Part shown: one piece after another, positions 17,556-26,000 of the stretch
How the letters are laid out: each line of letters starts with the position of its first letter
How positions within the stretch are numbered: position 1 is the first letter of the stretch
Assembly (NCBI GenBank): GCA_016711225.1
Contig: JADJTK010000023.1
Coordinates: forward strand, 30,004-94,003
Reading direction: 5' to 3'
DNA: 64,000 bases
From: Opitutaceae bacterium
GTDB lineage: Bacteria; Verrucomicrobiota; Verrucomicrobiia; Opitutales; Opitutaceae
Position numbers and translations under genes: made by a program
The notes under the pieces: generated by a model
Seen by the model: the letters and a program-made list of their open reading frames with translations, nothing else
Databases searched by the model: none
What the model was told of the DNA's origin: nothing

Positions 17556-18608
17556 TCAGAACAGCTTCCCCTGCTCGCCGGGAATCGGCGTGGCCGGCGG
17601 CAGGCCCACGGCCTCCCATCCTTTCACGGTGAGCATGCGGCCCTGAGCGGTGCGCTGGAGGTAACCTTCCTGGATGAGATAGGGCTCGTGCACTTCCTCG
17701 AGGGTGTCGGGCTCTTCGCCCACGGCCACGGCCACCGTGCCCAGGCCGACGGGGCCGCCGTGATACGCTTCGGCCATCAGGCGCATGATACGCTTGTCCA
17801 TCTCGTCGAGGCCGCGGGCGTCGATCTCGAGCAGTTCTAGCGCGGCGGCGGCGACGGGCTGGGTGATCTTGCCCTTCGCCTTCTCCTGCGCGTAGTCGCG
17901 CACGAAGTTCACGAGGTTGTTCACGATCCGCGGCGTGCCGCGAGAGCGGGCGGCGATCTCCTTTGCGCCACCATCGTCGATGGGCACGTCGAGCAGCTTG
18001 CAGGTGCGCAGGACGATCGTGAGCAGGTCGTCGCGGTTGTAGAAATCCAGGCGCGTATTGAGCGTGAAACGGCTGCGCAACGGGGCGGTAAGCAGGCCCG
18101 AGCGGGTGGTGGCGCCCACGAGGGTGAAACGCGGCATCGTGAGGCGCACGCTGCGCGCGTTGGGCCCCTGGTCGATCATGATGTCGAGGCGGAAGTCCTC
18201 CATCGCGCTGTAGAGGTACTCCTCCACCGTCTTCGGGATACGGTGGATCTCGTCGATGAAGAGCAGGTCGCCTTCCTCGAGACTGGTGAGCAGGCCGGCG
18301 AGGTCGCCGGCTTTTTCCACTACGGGGCCGGAGGTTACGCGCACGGCGCGGCCCATGGCGGCACCGAGGATGAAGGAGAGGGTGGTCTTGCCCAGGCCGG
18401 GCGGGCCGCTGAGCAGGATGTGGTTGAGCGGGTCGCCGCGGCGGCGGGCGGCACCGACCATGACCTTAAGCCGCTCGATGGTCTTAGTCTGGCCGACGAA
18501 GTCGTCGAAGCTGGCGGGGCGCAGGGCGGTCTCCGCCGGAGTGACCGGCGCGGTGAGCGCGGAGTTGAGGAAGTTGACGCCTTTGTCGGACATGGGGCTA
18601 GCCTGCAT
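17556..18608 (-). CDS. ruvB: Holliday junction branch-migration helicase RuvB
   Basis: The hexameric AAA+ motor that drives branch migration with RuvA and feeds RuvC. All signatures are present: FDDFVGQ, Walker A GPPGLGKTT, Walker B LLFIDEIHRI, sensor 1 GATTRSG, the arginine-finger region APLRSRF, and the C-terminal winged helix (MRLMAEAYHGGPVGLGTVAVAVGEEPDTLEEVHEPYLIQEGYLQRTAQGRM split across its helices). At 350 residues it is of normal length. Two starts are possible, ATG 18608 (MQASPMSDKG) and ATG 18593 (MSDKG). Neither has a strong ribosome site. ruvA and ruvC are not adjacent. The 191-bp gap to the convergent ankyrin gene contains short palindromes such as CGTAGCCA/TGGCTACG at 17500-17541. 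Confidence 0.97.
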   Translation of the reverse strand: MQASPMSDKGVNFLNSALTAPVTPAETALRPASFDDFVGQTKTIERLKVMVGAARRRGDPLNHILLSGPPGLGKTTLSFILGAAMGRAVRVTSGPVVEKAGDLAGLLTSLEEGDLLFIDEIHRIPKTVEEYLYSAMEDFRLDIMIDQGPNARSVRLTMPRFTLVGATTRSGLLTAPLRSRFTLNTRLDFYNRDDLLTIVLRTCKLLDVPIDDGGAKEIAARSRGTPRIVNNLVNFVRDYAQEKAKGKITQPVAAAALELLEIDARGLDEMDKRIMRLMAEAYHGGPVGLGTVAVAVGEEPDTLEEVHEPYLIQEGYLQRTAQGRMLTVKGWEAVGLPPATPIPGEQGKLF

Positions 18609-18693
18609 CGTTCACGGTCCAAGAGCGTGCAGCCGTGGACGGTTGAAGCGAGGATTCTCTCGCGGAAGGGAGCGCGTCCGCCTGATGCAGGCT

Positions 18694-18718
18694 AAAAGCA
18701 AAACCGCCGCGGTTTTGC
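18694..18718 (-). terminator. Rho-independent terminator of the murA operon
   Basis: On the minus strand GCAAAACCGC pairs with GCGGTTTTGC across a one-base spacer, followed by TTTT. It lies about 190 bp after the VOC gene stop and before ruvB, so it isolates the two minus-strand units. Confidence 0.65.
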
Positions 18719-18757
18719 CGGAGGGATCGCAAGCGGAAGCATCGGGATGCTCCGATA

Positions 18758-18902
18758 TGGAGTGCGGCGGCTTGACGCCGCCATTCTGCGGCGCGGCTCG
18801 ACGCGACGTGGCCGGTGTGAGCGCCGTATCTGCGGAGTAACCCCGTTTATGGCGGGCCGTCGAGCCGGCCCGTTCAAAGCGGCGTCGAGCCGCCGCACTC
18901 CA
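18758..18902. repeat. Inverted repeat with 24-bp arms after the VOC gene
   Basis: Left arm 18758-18781 and right arm 18879-18902 match at 23 of 24 positions after reverse complementing (arm opens TGGAGTGCGGCGGCT). The 97-bp interior holds a smaller GGGCC/GGCCC fold. The right arm ends three bases before the VOC stop codon. Confidence 0.75.
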
Positions 18903-18905
18903 AAC

Positions 18906-19355
18906 TCACTTGTCGGACCAGGCGGCGAACTCGCTGCCGCCGGGCTCGGTGAAGTGGAAACGGCGGCCACCGGGGAAACTGAAGATGTCGCGGGTAATGG
19001 TGGCGCCGAGCTCCTTCGCGCGGTCGCGGAGTTCTTCAAGACGCTCGGTGTAGATCACGGCGATGGTCGAGCCGCCTTCGTAGCTGGAGACCTTCTCCGA
19101 GCGGTAGAAACCGCCGGTGGTGCGGCCGTCCGAATAATCGAGATACTCGGGGCCGTATTCGGTGAACTGCCAGCCGAGCAGGGCGGAGAAAAAGGCCTTG
19201 GTCTTCGGGAGATCGCGCGAAGGCGACTCGACGTAATCGACGGTATTCGGGAGCGAGATCGGGCGCATGGTTTTCTGGGGTTGAGGGGCGGGGTCGGCGG
19301 AGAAGAGGGCAGGGGTGGCGAGGACTGCGAGAACGGTGGAAACAACGCTTTTCAT
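18906..19355 (-). CDS. VOC-superfamily (glyoxalase-like) protein with a signal peptide
   Basis: A 149-residue protein. ATG 19355 gives an apparent signal peptide (MKSVVSTVLAVLATPALFSADP) before one VOC domain: NTVDYVESPSRDLPKTKAFFSALLGWQFTEYGPEYLDY, then GGFYRSEKVSSYEGGSTIAVIY, ELRDRAKELGATITRDIFSFPGGRRFHFTEPGGSEFAAW. The closing pattern matches the bacterial glyoxalase/bleomycin-resistance-like group. Most relatives are cytosolic, so export would be unusual; alternatively initiation could be at the internal ATG in KTMRPISLPNT. Its start overlaps the stop of the preceding membrane gene (ATGA at 19352-19355). Confidence 0.85.
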   Translation of the reverse strand: MKSVVSTVLAVLATPALFSADPAPQPQKTMRPISLPNTVDYVESPSRDLPKTKAFFSALLGWQFTEYGPEYLDYSDGRTTGGFYRSEKVSSYEGGSTIAVIYTERLEELRDRAKELGATITRDIFSFPGGRRFHFTEPGGSEFAAWSDK

Positions 19356-19684
19356 GGACGATGGATTAATAGAAGTCCTGCGTACAGGGAGACACCGAAT
19401 AGTGTGAGCCCGGTAGCGATCAGAATGGTTGCCGCCGCCACATTGGTTTTCGAACGTTGTCCGCTCTCTTTGTCGCATTCTGCGCCAGCCATTGAAGCTC
19501 CAGAGAAGAAATAGCATGCACTGGCAGCTAGCCAGAGACCGATGGCCAGAACTCGTCCCCAAAATGACAGAATCCAGAAAGCGCTTTCCGGTTCATAACG
19601 GCGGAGCACAAATGCGAAAAAGGCGAGAGGTAGGGCCGTGAGAACTATGGCGAAAACCAATAGAATTTTCTGCGTTCGTGTCAT
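19352..19684 (-). CDS. Small membrane protein of unknown function in the murA operon
   Basis: A 110-residue protein with three likely helices: ILLVFAIVLTALPLAFFAFVL, FWGRVLAIGLWLAASACYFFSGA, and AAATILIATGLTLFGVSLYAGLLLI. A polar loop AGAECDKESGQRSKTN separates the last two. ATG 19684 (MTRTQKILL) is preferred over an upstream in-frame ATG at 19708 that would overlap murA. It lies 14 bp after murA and is coupled to the VOC gene by ATGA. I do not recognise a family. Its base composition is less GC-rich than murA. Confidence 0.7.
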   Translation of the reverse strand: MTRTQKILLVFAIVLTALPLAFFAFVLRRYEPESAFWILSFWGRVLAIGLWLAASACYFFSGASMAGAECDKESGQRSKTNVAAATILIATGLTLFGVSLYAGLLLIHRP

Positions 19685-19698
19685 GGCGATGACCTTTC

Positions 19699-20988
19699 TC
19701 ACCGCCACTCCACCTCGGCGCCGAGGGCGCGGAGGTTCTCCACAAACCGTGGATGCGCTCGGCGGATGGCGTCGGCGTTCTTCACCAAACTCTCGCCCTC
19801 GATCGAGGCGGCCACGGCGTAGAGCGCCACGGCGGCACGAATAATGTACGGTGCGTCAACTACGGCGGGGCGCAGCGGACGGTTGCCGAAGACGATGATG
19901 CGGTGCGGGTCGCTCACCACGACGTGCGCGCCGAACTTCGCCAGCTCGGGCAGCCAGGTGAAGCCGCCCTCGTAGATCTTGTTCCAGAACTGCATCGCGC
20001 CCTCGGCGCGCACGGCCAGCGCGATGAGCACGGGCAGGAGGTCGACGGGGAAATACGGCCAGGGCGCGGCCTCGATCTTGGCGAGCAGGTTGGCGGTGAG
20101 CGGTTCCTCGATGCGCAGCTTCTGCGCGGCAGGCACGATGACGGTGTTGCCCTCGAAACGAAGGGTGACTCCGATCTTGGCGAAGGAGCGCACGATGAGG
20201 TCCATGTGCTCGGGTTGGGTGTCGGTCACTCGCACCTCGCCGCCGGTGATCGCGCCAAGTGCGAGGAAGGTGACGACCTCGTGGTAGTCTGTGCTGATCG
20301 CGATCTCCGCGCCGTGGAGACGGTCGACGCCGTCGACTTCCAGGCGGCTGGTGCCCGAGCCGCGGATGTGCGCGCCCATCGCGACGAGGGCGGCGCAGAC
20401 GTCCTGCACATGGGGCTCGCTGGCGGCGTTGATCAGGGTGGAGGAGCCCTCGGCGAGGGCGGCGGCCATGGCGAAGTTCTCCGTGGCGGTGACGGACATG
20501 TAGTCGGCCCAGTGGCGCGTGGCGCGGAAGCGGCCGTCGAGGGAGAAGGAGGTCTCGGCGCCGCGTTCGAGACGGGCGCCGAAGCGTTGGAGCAGCTCGA
20601 AATGCGGATCCAGTTCACGGATGCCGAGCGAGCAGCCCTTGGTGTTGGACTCGACGACGATGCGCTTGAGGCGGTGGAGCAGCGCGGGGTAGAGCAGGAC
20701 GGTGGAGCGCATGTCCTGCGGGAGTTCGCCGTTGACCAGAATCGGACGGAAGGCGGAGTGGTCGAGCGCCATGGTGCCGGCGGCGCGGTCCCACTCGATG
20801 CGCGAGCCGTGGCGCGTGCAGAAGGCGACCATTTTCTCCAGATCAGTGATACCGGGGACGTTGGTCAGGCGCACGGGCTCGTCGGTGAGCAGGGTGGCGC
20901 AGAAGATGGGCAGGACGGCGTTCTTGTTGCCGGAGGGCCGGATGGTGCCGGAGAGCGGCTTGCCGCCGTGGACGAGGAGGTCGGACAT
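19699..20988 (-). CDS. murA: UDP-N-acetylglucosamine 1-carboxyvinyltransferase
   Basis: Transfers enolpyruvate from PEP to UDP-GlcNAc in the cytoplasm, committing it to peptidoglycan. At 429 residues it has normal length. Catalytic features are visible: GNKNAVLPIF (Lys-Asn pair near residue 20), DMRSTVLLYPALL, and the active-site loop with the PEP-reactive Cys in TKGCSLGIRELDPH. The loop sequence is shorter in glycine than the E. coli PGGCAIG form but keeps Cys, so fosfomycin sensitivity would be expected. ATG 20988 (MSDLLVHGGKPLSG) is used; the open frame upstream to 21144 is low-complexity leader that includes an AAGTGGCAAG repeat at about 21067-21100. It heads the operon with the two genes that follow. 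Confidence 0.95.
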   Translation of the reverse strand: MSDLLVHGGKPLSGTIRPSGNKNAVLPIFCATLLTDEPVRLTNVPGITDLEKMVAFCTRHGSRIEWDRAAGTMALDHSAFRPILVNGELPQDMRSTVLLYPALLHRLKRIVVESNTKGCSLGIRELDPHFELLQRFGARLERGAETSFSLDGRFRATRHWADYMSVTATENFAMAAALAEGSSTLINAASEPHVQDVCAALVAMGAHIRGSGTSRLEVDGVDRLHGAEIAISTDYHEVVTFLALGAITGGEVRVTDTQPEHMDLIVRSFAKIGVTLRFEGNTVIVPAAQKLRIEEPLTANLLAKIEAAPWPYFPVDLLPVLIALAVRAEGAMQFWNKIYEGGFTWLPELAKFGAHVVVSDPHRIIVFGNRPLRPAVVDAPYIIRAAVALYAVAASIEGESLVKNADAIRRAHPRFVENLRALGAEVEWR

Positions 20989-21165
20989 GGGAGTCGGGCG
21001 GAAGACTGGAGGAGCGGACGGCGCGATTGAATGACAAAAGCGAGGGAGGGGGGGGAAGGCGGAGAGGCCAAGTGGCAAGTGCCAAGTGGCAAGGGTCGGA
21101 GACGGGAGGCGAGAAGGAGAACGAGCAGGAGCAGGAGAAGGCACGGAGGGCGGCGCGCCCCCAAC

Positions 21166-21192
21166 AAAAAGGGCGCCCGGTGAGGGGCGCCC
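21166..21192 (-). terminator. Rho-independent terminator after the RGG-rich gene
   Basis: On the minus strand GGGCGCCC and GGGCGCCC form a near-perfect hairpin around CTCACC, followed by TTTTT. It starts 28 bp past the stop codon at 21220 and separates this gene from murA. Confidence 0.85.
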
Positions 21193-21219
21193 AGAGATAC
21201 GGAATGTGGAGACGTTGGC

Positions 21220-22551
21220 TCAGGCCTGCGGGGCGTCGCCGCCCTCGCGAGGACCGCGATTGCCGCGGAAATCACCGCCGCGACCTTCGCCACCCTGGCC
21301 GCGATCACGACCGCCACGACGACGGCGCTCGCCGCCGTAACCGCCCTGGCCGCCTTCGCCGCCCTGGAAGCCACCTTCGCGACGCTGCTCGCCACCCTCG
21401 CGGGGGCCGCTAAAGCCGCCTTCGCGAGGACCGCGTTCGCCGCGGAAATCACCCCCGCGACCTTCACCGCCACGACCTTCGCCGCCGAAACCGCGATTGC
21501 GGCCACGGCCACCACGGCGATGCCGGCGCTGGCCTTCGCCCTCGCCGCCTTCGCGCGGACCACGCTGCTCGCCGGGGCGGCTGGTGGTCGGGGTCTCCGG
21601 CTTGCCGCCGAAGAGGCTCTTTAGCCAGCCGAAGAAACCGCCGGACTTCGGGGCGGCGGGTGCCGCTTCCGGGGTAGCCGGACGATCAGGACGGGCTTCG
21701 GCCTGCGGGCGACCTTCGCCCTGGGGGCGGTTGTCGCCTTCGGGCCGGCGGCCTTCCTCGAAACGACGGGGTCCGTCACGGCGGTCGCCATCGGGACGAC
21801 GCTCGCGACGGTCGTCGCGGAAGCCTTCGCCGCGGCGTTCGCCGCCTTGGAAGCTGCCTTCACGGCGCTCGCCGCGATCGGCACCACGTTCGCCGCGCTC
21901 GCCACCGCGTTCCCACCGGTGATCGGAGGGCTGGCGCGGGGTCGGGGGGAGGATGTTGAGCTGGGCCTTCTCGGCCGGAGCGACGGGAGCTGCCGGGGCC
22001 ACCGGAGCAACCGGGGCCGCGGGGGCGACCGGTGCAGCGGCAATCGGGCGCGCTGCCGGAGCCGCAGGCGCGGCGACGGGAGCTTCGGCCTTCGGGGCTT
22101 CGTCGACCACCGGGGTCGCGGATGCGGCCGGGGCGGATACTTCAGCTTGGGGAGCCGGGGCCGGAGCGGCCTCGGTGACGGGAGCGACCGGCGCAGGCGC
22201 CGGCGGGGTGACGGGAGCGGGAGCCGCGGGAGCGGGCTCGGGCTCGGTCGATCCAAAACCGCTGACATTACGGGGCAGCGGGATCACGGAGATCGCCGTA
22301 GGCCGGTAGAGCGGCTCGGCGGAGGTTTGCGCCGAGGGAGCGGCGATGGTCTGGCGTTTACCGCGCGCGAGGCCGGAACCACGGCTGGTTCCGAAGGCCG
22401 GAGCCGCCGGCGCGACCGGGGCGGTTTCGGCAACCTGCGCCGGGGCGGCCGTAGCCGGAGCCTGGGGGGCAGGAGCGGCGGGCGCGGCCTCGATGGGCTC
22501 GCTGCCGGCCGGGCTCGACTGGGGAGCCTGGTTTTCTTCTGTTGAGGACAT
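21220..22551 (-). CDS. Disordered Ala/Pro-rich and RGG-rich protein, possible RNA-binding
   Basis: A 443-residue protein of two low-complexity halves. Residues 1-200 are rich in Ala, Pro, Val and Glu, with a short conserved-looking island AEPLYRPTAISVIPLPRNVSGFG at about 79-101. Residues 205-440 are rich in Arg, Gly and Glu, with many GGERG, GPREGG and GGxFRG boxes, broken by one hydrophobic island SGGFFGWLKSLFGGK near 305. No signal peptide is seen. RGG boxes in other proteins bind RNA and drive condensation, so a nucleic-acid role is inference. A GAAAGAG ribosome site lies just before ATG 22551. The gene is monocistronic, with its own terminator. Repeated codon blocks suggest expansion and contraction of the array. 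Confidence 0.7.
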   Translation of the reverse strand: MSSTEENQAPQSSPAGSEPIEAAPAAPAPQAPATAAPAQVAETAPVAPAAPAFGTSRGSGLARGKRQTIAAPSAQTSAEPLYRPTAISVIPLPRNVSGFGSTEPEPAPAAPAPVTPPAPAPVAPVTEAAPAPAPQAEVSAPAASATPVVDEAPKAEAPVAAPAAPAARPIAAAPVAPAAPVAPVAPAAPVAPAEKAQLNILPPTPRQPSDHRWERGGERGERGADRGERREGSFQGGERRGEGFRDDRRERRPDGDRRDGPRRFEEGRRPEGDNRPQGEGRPQAEARPDRPATPEAAPAAPKSGGFFGWLKSLFGGKPETPTTSRPGEQRGPREGGEGEGQRRHRRGGRGRNRGFGGEGRGGEGRGGDFRGERGPREGGFSGPREGGEQRREGGFQGGEGGQGGYGGERRRRGGRDRGQGGEGRGGDFRGNRGPREGGDAPQA

Positions 22552-23060
22552 GACTCTTTCGTTACAAGGCGCACTCCGCAGAGGCGGAGACGCCGATGGT
22601 TTGGGCGACCGGGGCGCGAAAAACCGCGCCGCAAGGGCGGACGCCGGAAACGGAGCATTCCTCGGGATCTGTCAGAGGGTCAACAGCATAAGCAGGGGAA
22701 GGGGAATCGCGTGTCGGCGGGCGGTCGGCAGGGCGGTGGGCTGCGCGCAGGACGAAGGGAGGTGTGGGCATCGTATTTTCGATTCGGAAACGGGGCGCTG
22801 GAGCCTGCTAGTGCAGCAATCGGTGGAGCTGGCGCCGGGTTCCACTGGAAGCCTGCCGGAGCATCTGGCTGGGCCGTCGCGTGCGAGGCCTGAGGGGGAA
22901 ACAGGCGACTGGTCACCGAGGGGCAAGGGGGCTCTTCTCGGCGGAGGCGTTTTGCACTCGCAATGGGCCGGCTGGCGCGGTGCCCTTGCTGTCGTTGCCG
23001 GCTGGTGGCTGTGGGCGGGGGATCGATCTCGCGCAGGCGCCCAATCCCGGGTCACACCCC
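22552..23060. other. 509-bp divergent intergenic region
   Basis: Separates the RGG-rich gene (minus) from the Delta-60 gene (plus) and must hold both promoters. The right half stays open in the Delta-60 frame from 22881, but its translation (Gly/Arg/Ala-rich) lacks family features and lies before a clear signal peptide. No strong repeat, operator or small gene is evident. Confidence 0.5.
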
Positions 23061-26000
23061 ATGAACTCGCAAATGAAGCTTCGCCTCTGGTTCAGTCTGC
23101 TTGGTCTTCTCGGCTCGGCCGTGGCGGCCACGGCGCTGCCGACCATCACCCAGCAACCGGCTTCCGTTACCATTGCCAGTGGACAGCCCGCGACGTTCGA
23201 GGTCGCCGCGACCGGGATTGGGACGGTGTCCTACCAGTGGCGACGGCTGGGGCATCCCATCGTTGGGGCGATCACGAACAGCCTAATCATTCCCGCGGTC
23301 GAACAGGCTTCGGGCGGGTTTTACGACGTGGCGATCCACGACAACGCAGGGACCACCGTTTCCTCTCCGGCTCTGCTCACAGTGGCGTCGGCGGTCACGG
23401 GCGGTAGCTACCGGCTTGATCCGTCCTTCGCACCGCTGGTTACGGTGACAAGCAGCACCTACGCACGGCCCGAAGTGCGCTCGATCGACAGTCTGGCCAA
23501 CGGGACAGTTTACGTCGCAGGCCGGTTTGCGATGATTGCCGGCGGGCGCCGCTCCGGCCTCGCCCGATTCAGTTCGAGCTTGGTGTTGGATCCGGTGTTT
23601 GGGCCGGAGATTCTCGGCGAGGTGAATGTGGTTCTTGTCCAGCCTGACGGGCGCGTGCTGATCGGCGGGGACTTCACCCACGTGGTGGGTGTCGCCCGAA
23701 AGAATCTGGCTCGGCTCAACAGCGACGGCTCGCTCGACGCCAGCTTTGATCCCGGAACCGGTTGCGACGCGCCGATCCACGCACTGGTTCGCCAATCCGA
23801 CGGGCGGATCTTGATTGGTGGCGCTTTTACGAGCTACGGCGGTGCGACAGCCAATCGGATTGTGCGGGTGCTTTCGGACGGAGCGATGGACCCGAGTTTT
23901 CAAACCGGGACTGGATGTGATGGCACTGTTACTAGTCTCGCGCTTCAGACCGATGGTAAGCCGGTCATCGTTGGCAGCTTCGGAGCGGTCAATGGCGTAA
24001 CTCGCGCGGGTCTTGCACGGTTTCTCGCGGATGGGCGGGTCGACAATGGTTTCGCTCCTTCGGGCACCTATGGTGCGAGGAGTGTAGCCGTACAGACTGA
24101 CGGGAAGGTCCTCGTCGCGGGGCAATCGCCGAGTCCTGCACTGGCCCGGTTCAACGCGGATGGATCGCCGGATGGAACATTCAGCTTGGACTCCGCAATC
24201 GATTACCAAGCCAATGCGATCCGGATCGCTCCAGATGGCGGGATCTACCTCGTTGGGTGGTTCGGCAATCAGCAAGGATCGATACGTCGGTATGTGGCGC
24301 GTCTGCTGCCCAGTGGAGGGCTCGATACCAACTTTGCGCCGCAGGATTACCCCGCTGAACCGGCCGAGTGTCTGTGCCTTCAAACTGACGGGCGTCTTCT
24401 CGTCGGCGGGGTTCAGGCGCTCGGAGGACATTTTCTTCCAGACGGGTATGAGCTGATCGGGGCTACGGCGACTGGTGGTTTTGCGCGCTACACGGCAACC
24501 GGCGCCGTTGATGCGATCGTGGCTGGGGGAATCGGAATTCCAGGGACGGTGAACGACGTGGTCCCGGCTTCCGGCGGGAAGTGGTATATTGCTGGGGAGT
24601 TCAACCATGTGAACGGAGTCCCTCGTAACCGCATCGCCCGCCTCAACTTCGATGGCTCGTTGGATCCCACTTTCAATCCTGGCGGCGGTTTCTCGCGCGC
24701 AACCCATCGGATTGCCGTGGCGGGCGATGGAAAGGTGCTGGTGGGTGGCTCGTTCACTTCATTCGACGGCCATGATCGTGAAGGTGTGGTGCGCTTGGAC
24801 CCGACCGGGAGCCTCGACGAGAGTTTTGCCTCCTATTCCTGGAGTTCCGTCAATACCGGGATTGGTCGCATTCGCATCCAGAATAGTGGGAAGATTCTTG
24901 TGGGTGGGCATTTTTCCCAGTTTGCCGGTGTTGATCGCGGTGGCTTGGTGCGCTTGAATTCCGATGGGAGCTCGGACGGCGCGTTCAATGCGGGCTTTGG
25001 GTTCGGCGGAGACGTTAACGATATCGCGCTCCAGTTGGATGGGCGCATTCTCGTGGGGGGCAGTTTCTATTCTACCTCGTTTGCACCGTCTTGTTCCTAT
25101 CTGATTCGACTCCAGTCCGAAGGGGGGCTTGATCCGAGTTTCTCCGCCAATGGGGGAACCGACAGCAGTGTTTTCTCGGTTCAGGTGCGGGCCGACGGGC
25201 GAGCTTTGCTGGGTGGCCGTTTTACCTCGGTCAACGGTCTTCGTCGGAATCGGATCGCGCGCCTACAAGCTGACGGTGCATTGGACACAGCGTTTGACCC
25301 CGGTACTGGTTTTGATGATGAGGTCGACGGTCTCTTTGATCAGGCCGATGGGCATGTCATTGTGGCTGGTGTCTTCACTAGTTTTAACGGCGTGCCCCGC
25401 AAACAATATTCACGATTGACGGCCAGCGGTGCTCTCGATCCGTCCTTCACGGTCTACGACTACACCAGCTACGTGCCGGCAGAGGCGAAAGAGACGGGCG
25501 ACGGGCGGCTGCTCCTTGCAGGAACCAAGGCAATCCGCGGCGGGCATGCGCAGTATGGCTTGGCGATGTTCAAGCAGGATGTCTCGCCGGTTCCGGCCAT
25601 AGTCGTGTCTCCCGTATCCCAGGTTGCTCAGCCGGGCGGTACGGTAGCCTTCTCCGTGACCGCCACCGGCGACGATTTGCTGTATCAGTGGTCCAAAGAT
25701 GGGATTGCGATCGTCGGCGCAACCAAGGCGAGCCTAACACTGCAGGATGTGCAGACCACCAGCCTTGGTCGGTTTGCGGTCACTGTATCTAATTCACTTG
25801 GTTCGGTCACGAGCGCCCCGGTCGAGATTGTCGGTCCGAGTCCGGCCCCGGTGATCAACTTGGCGCCGGCCTCCCACACTGTCGTGAGCGGGACTCCGGT
25901 TTCGTTAACGGTGTCTGCTACGGGATCGGGCTCGCTGGCTTACCAGTGGCGTCGGCTCGGCGTTCCGATTGACGGGGCGACGACAAATACACTTTCTTTC

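Noticed and set aside
23283..24707. A 474-residue minus-strand ORF opposite the Delta-60 gene, and similar long antisense ORFs at 9233-10471, 59907-61289 and 62088-62960
   Set aside because: Each is antisense to a gene with clear domains, has biased shadow composition, and shows no family features.
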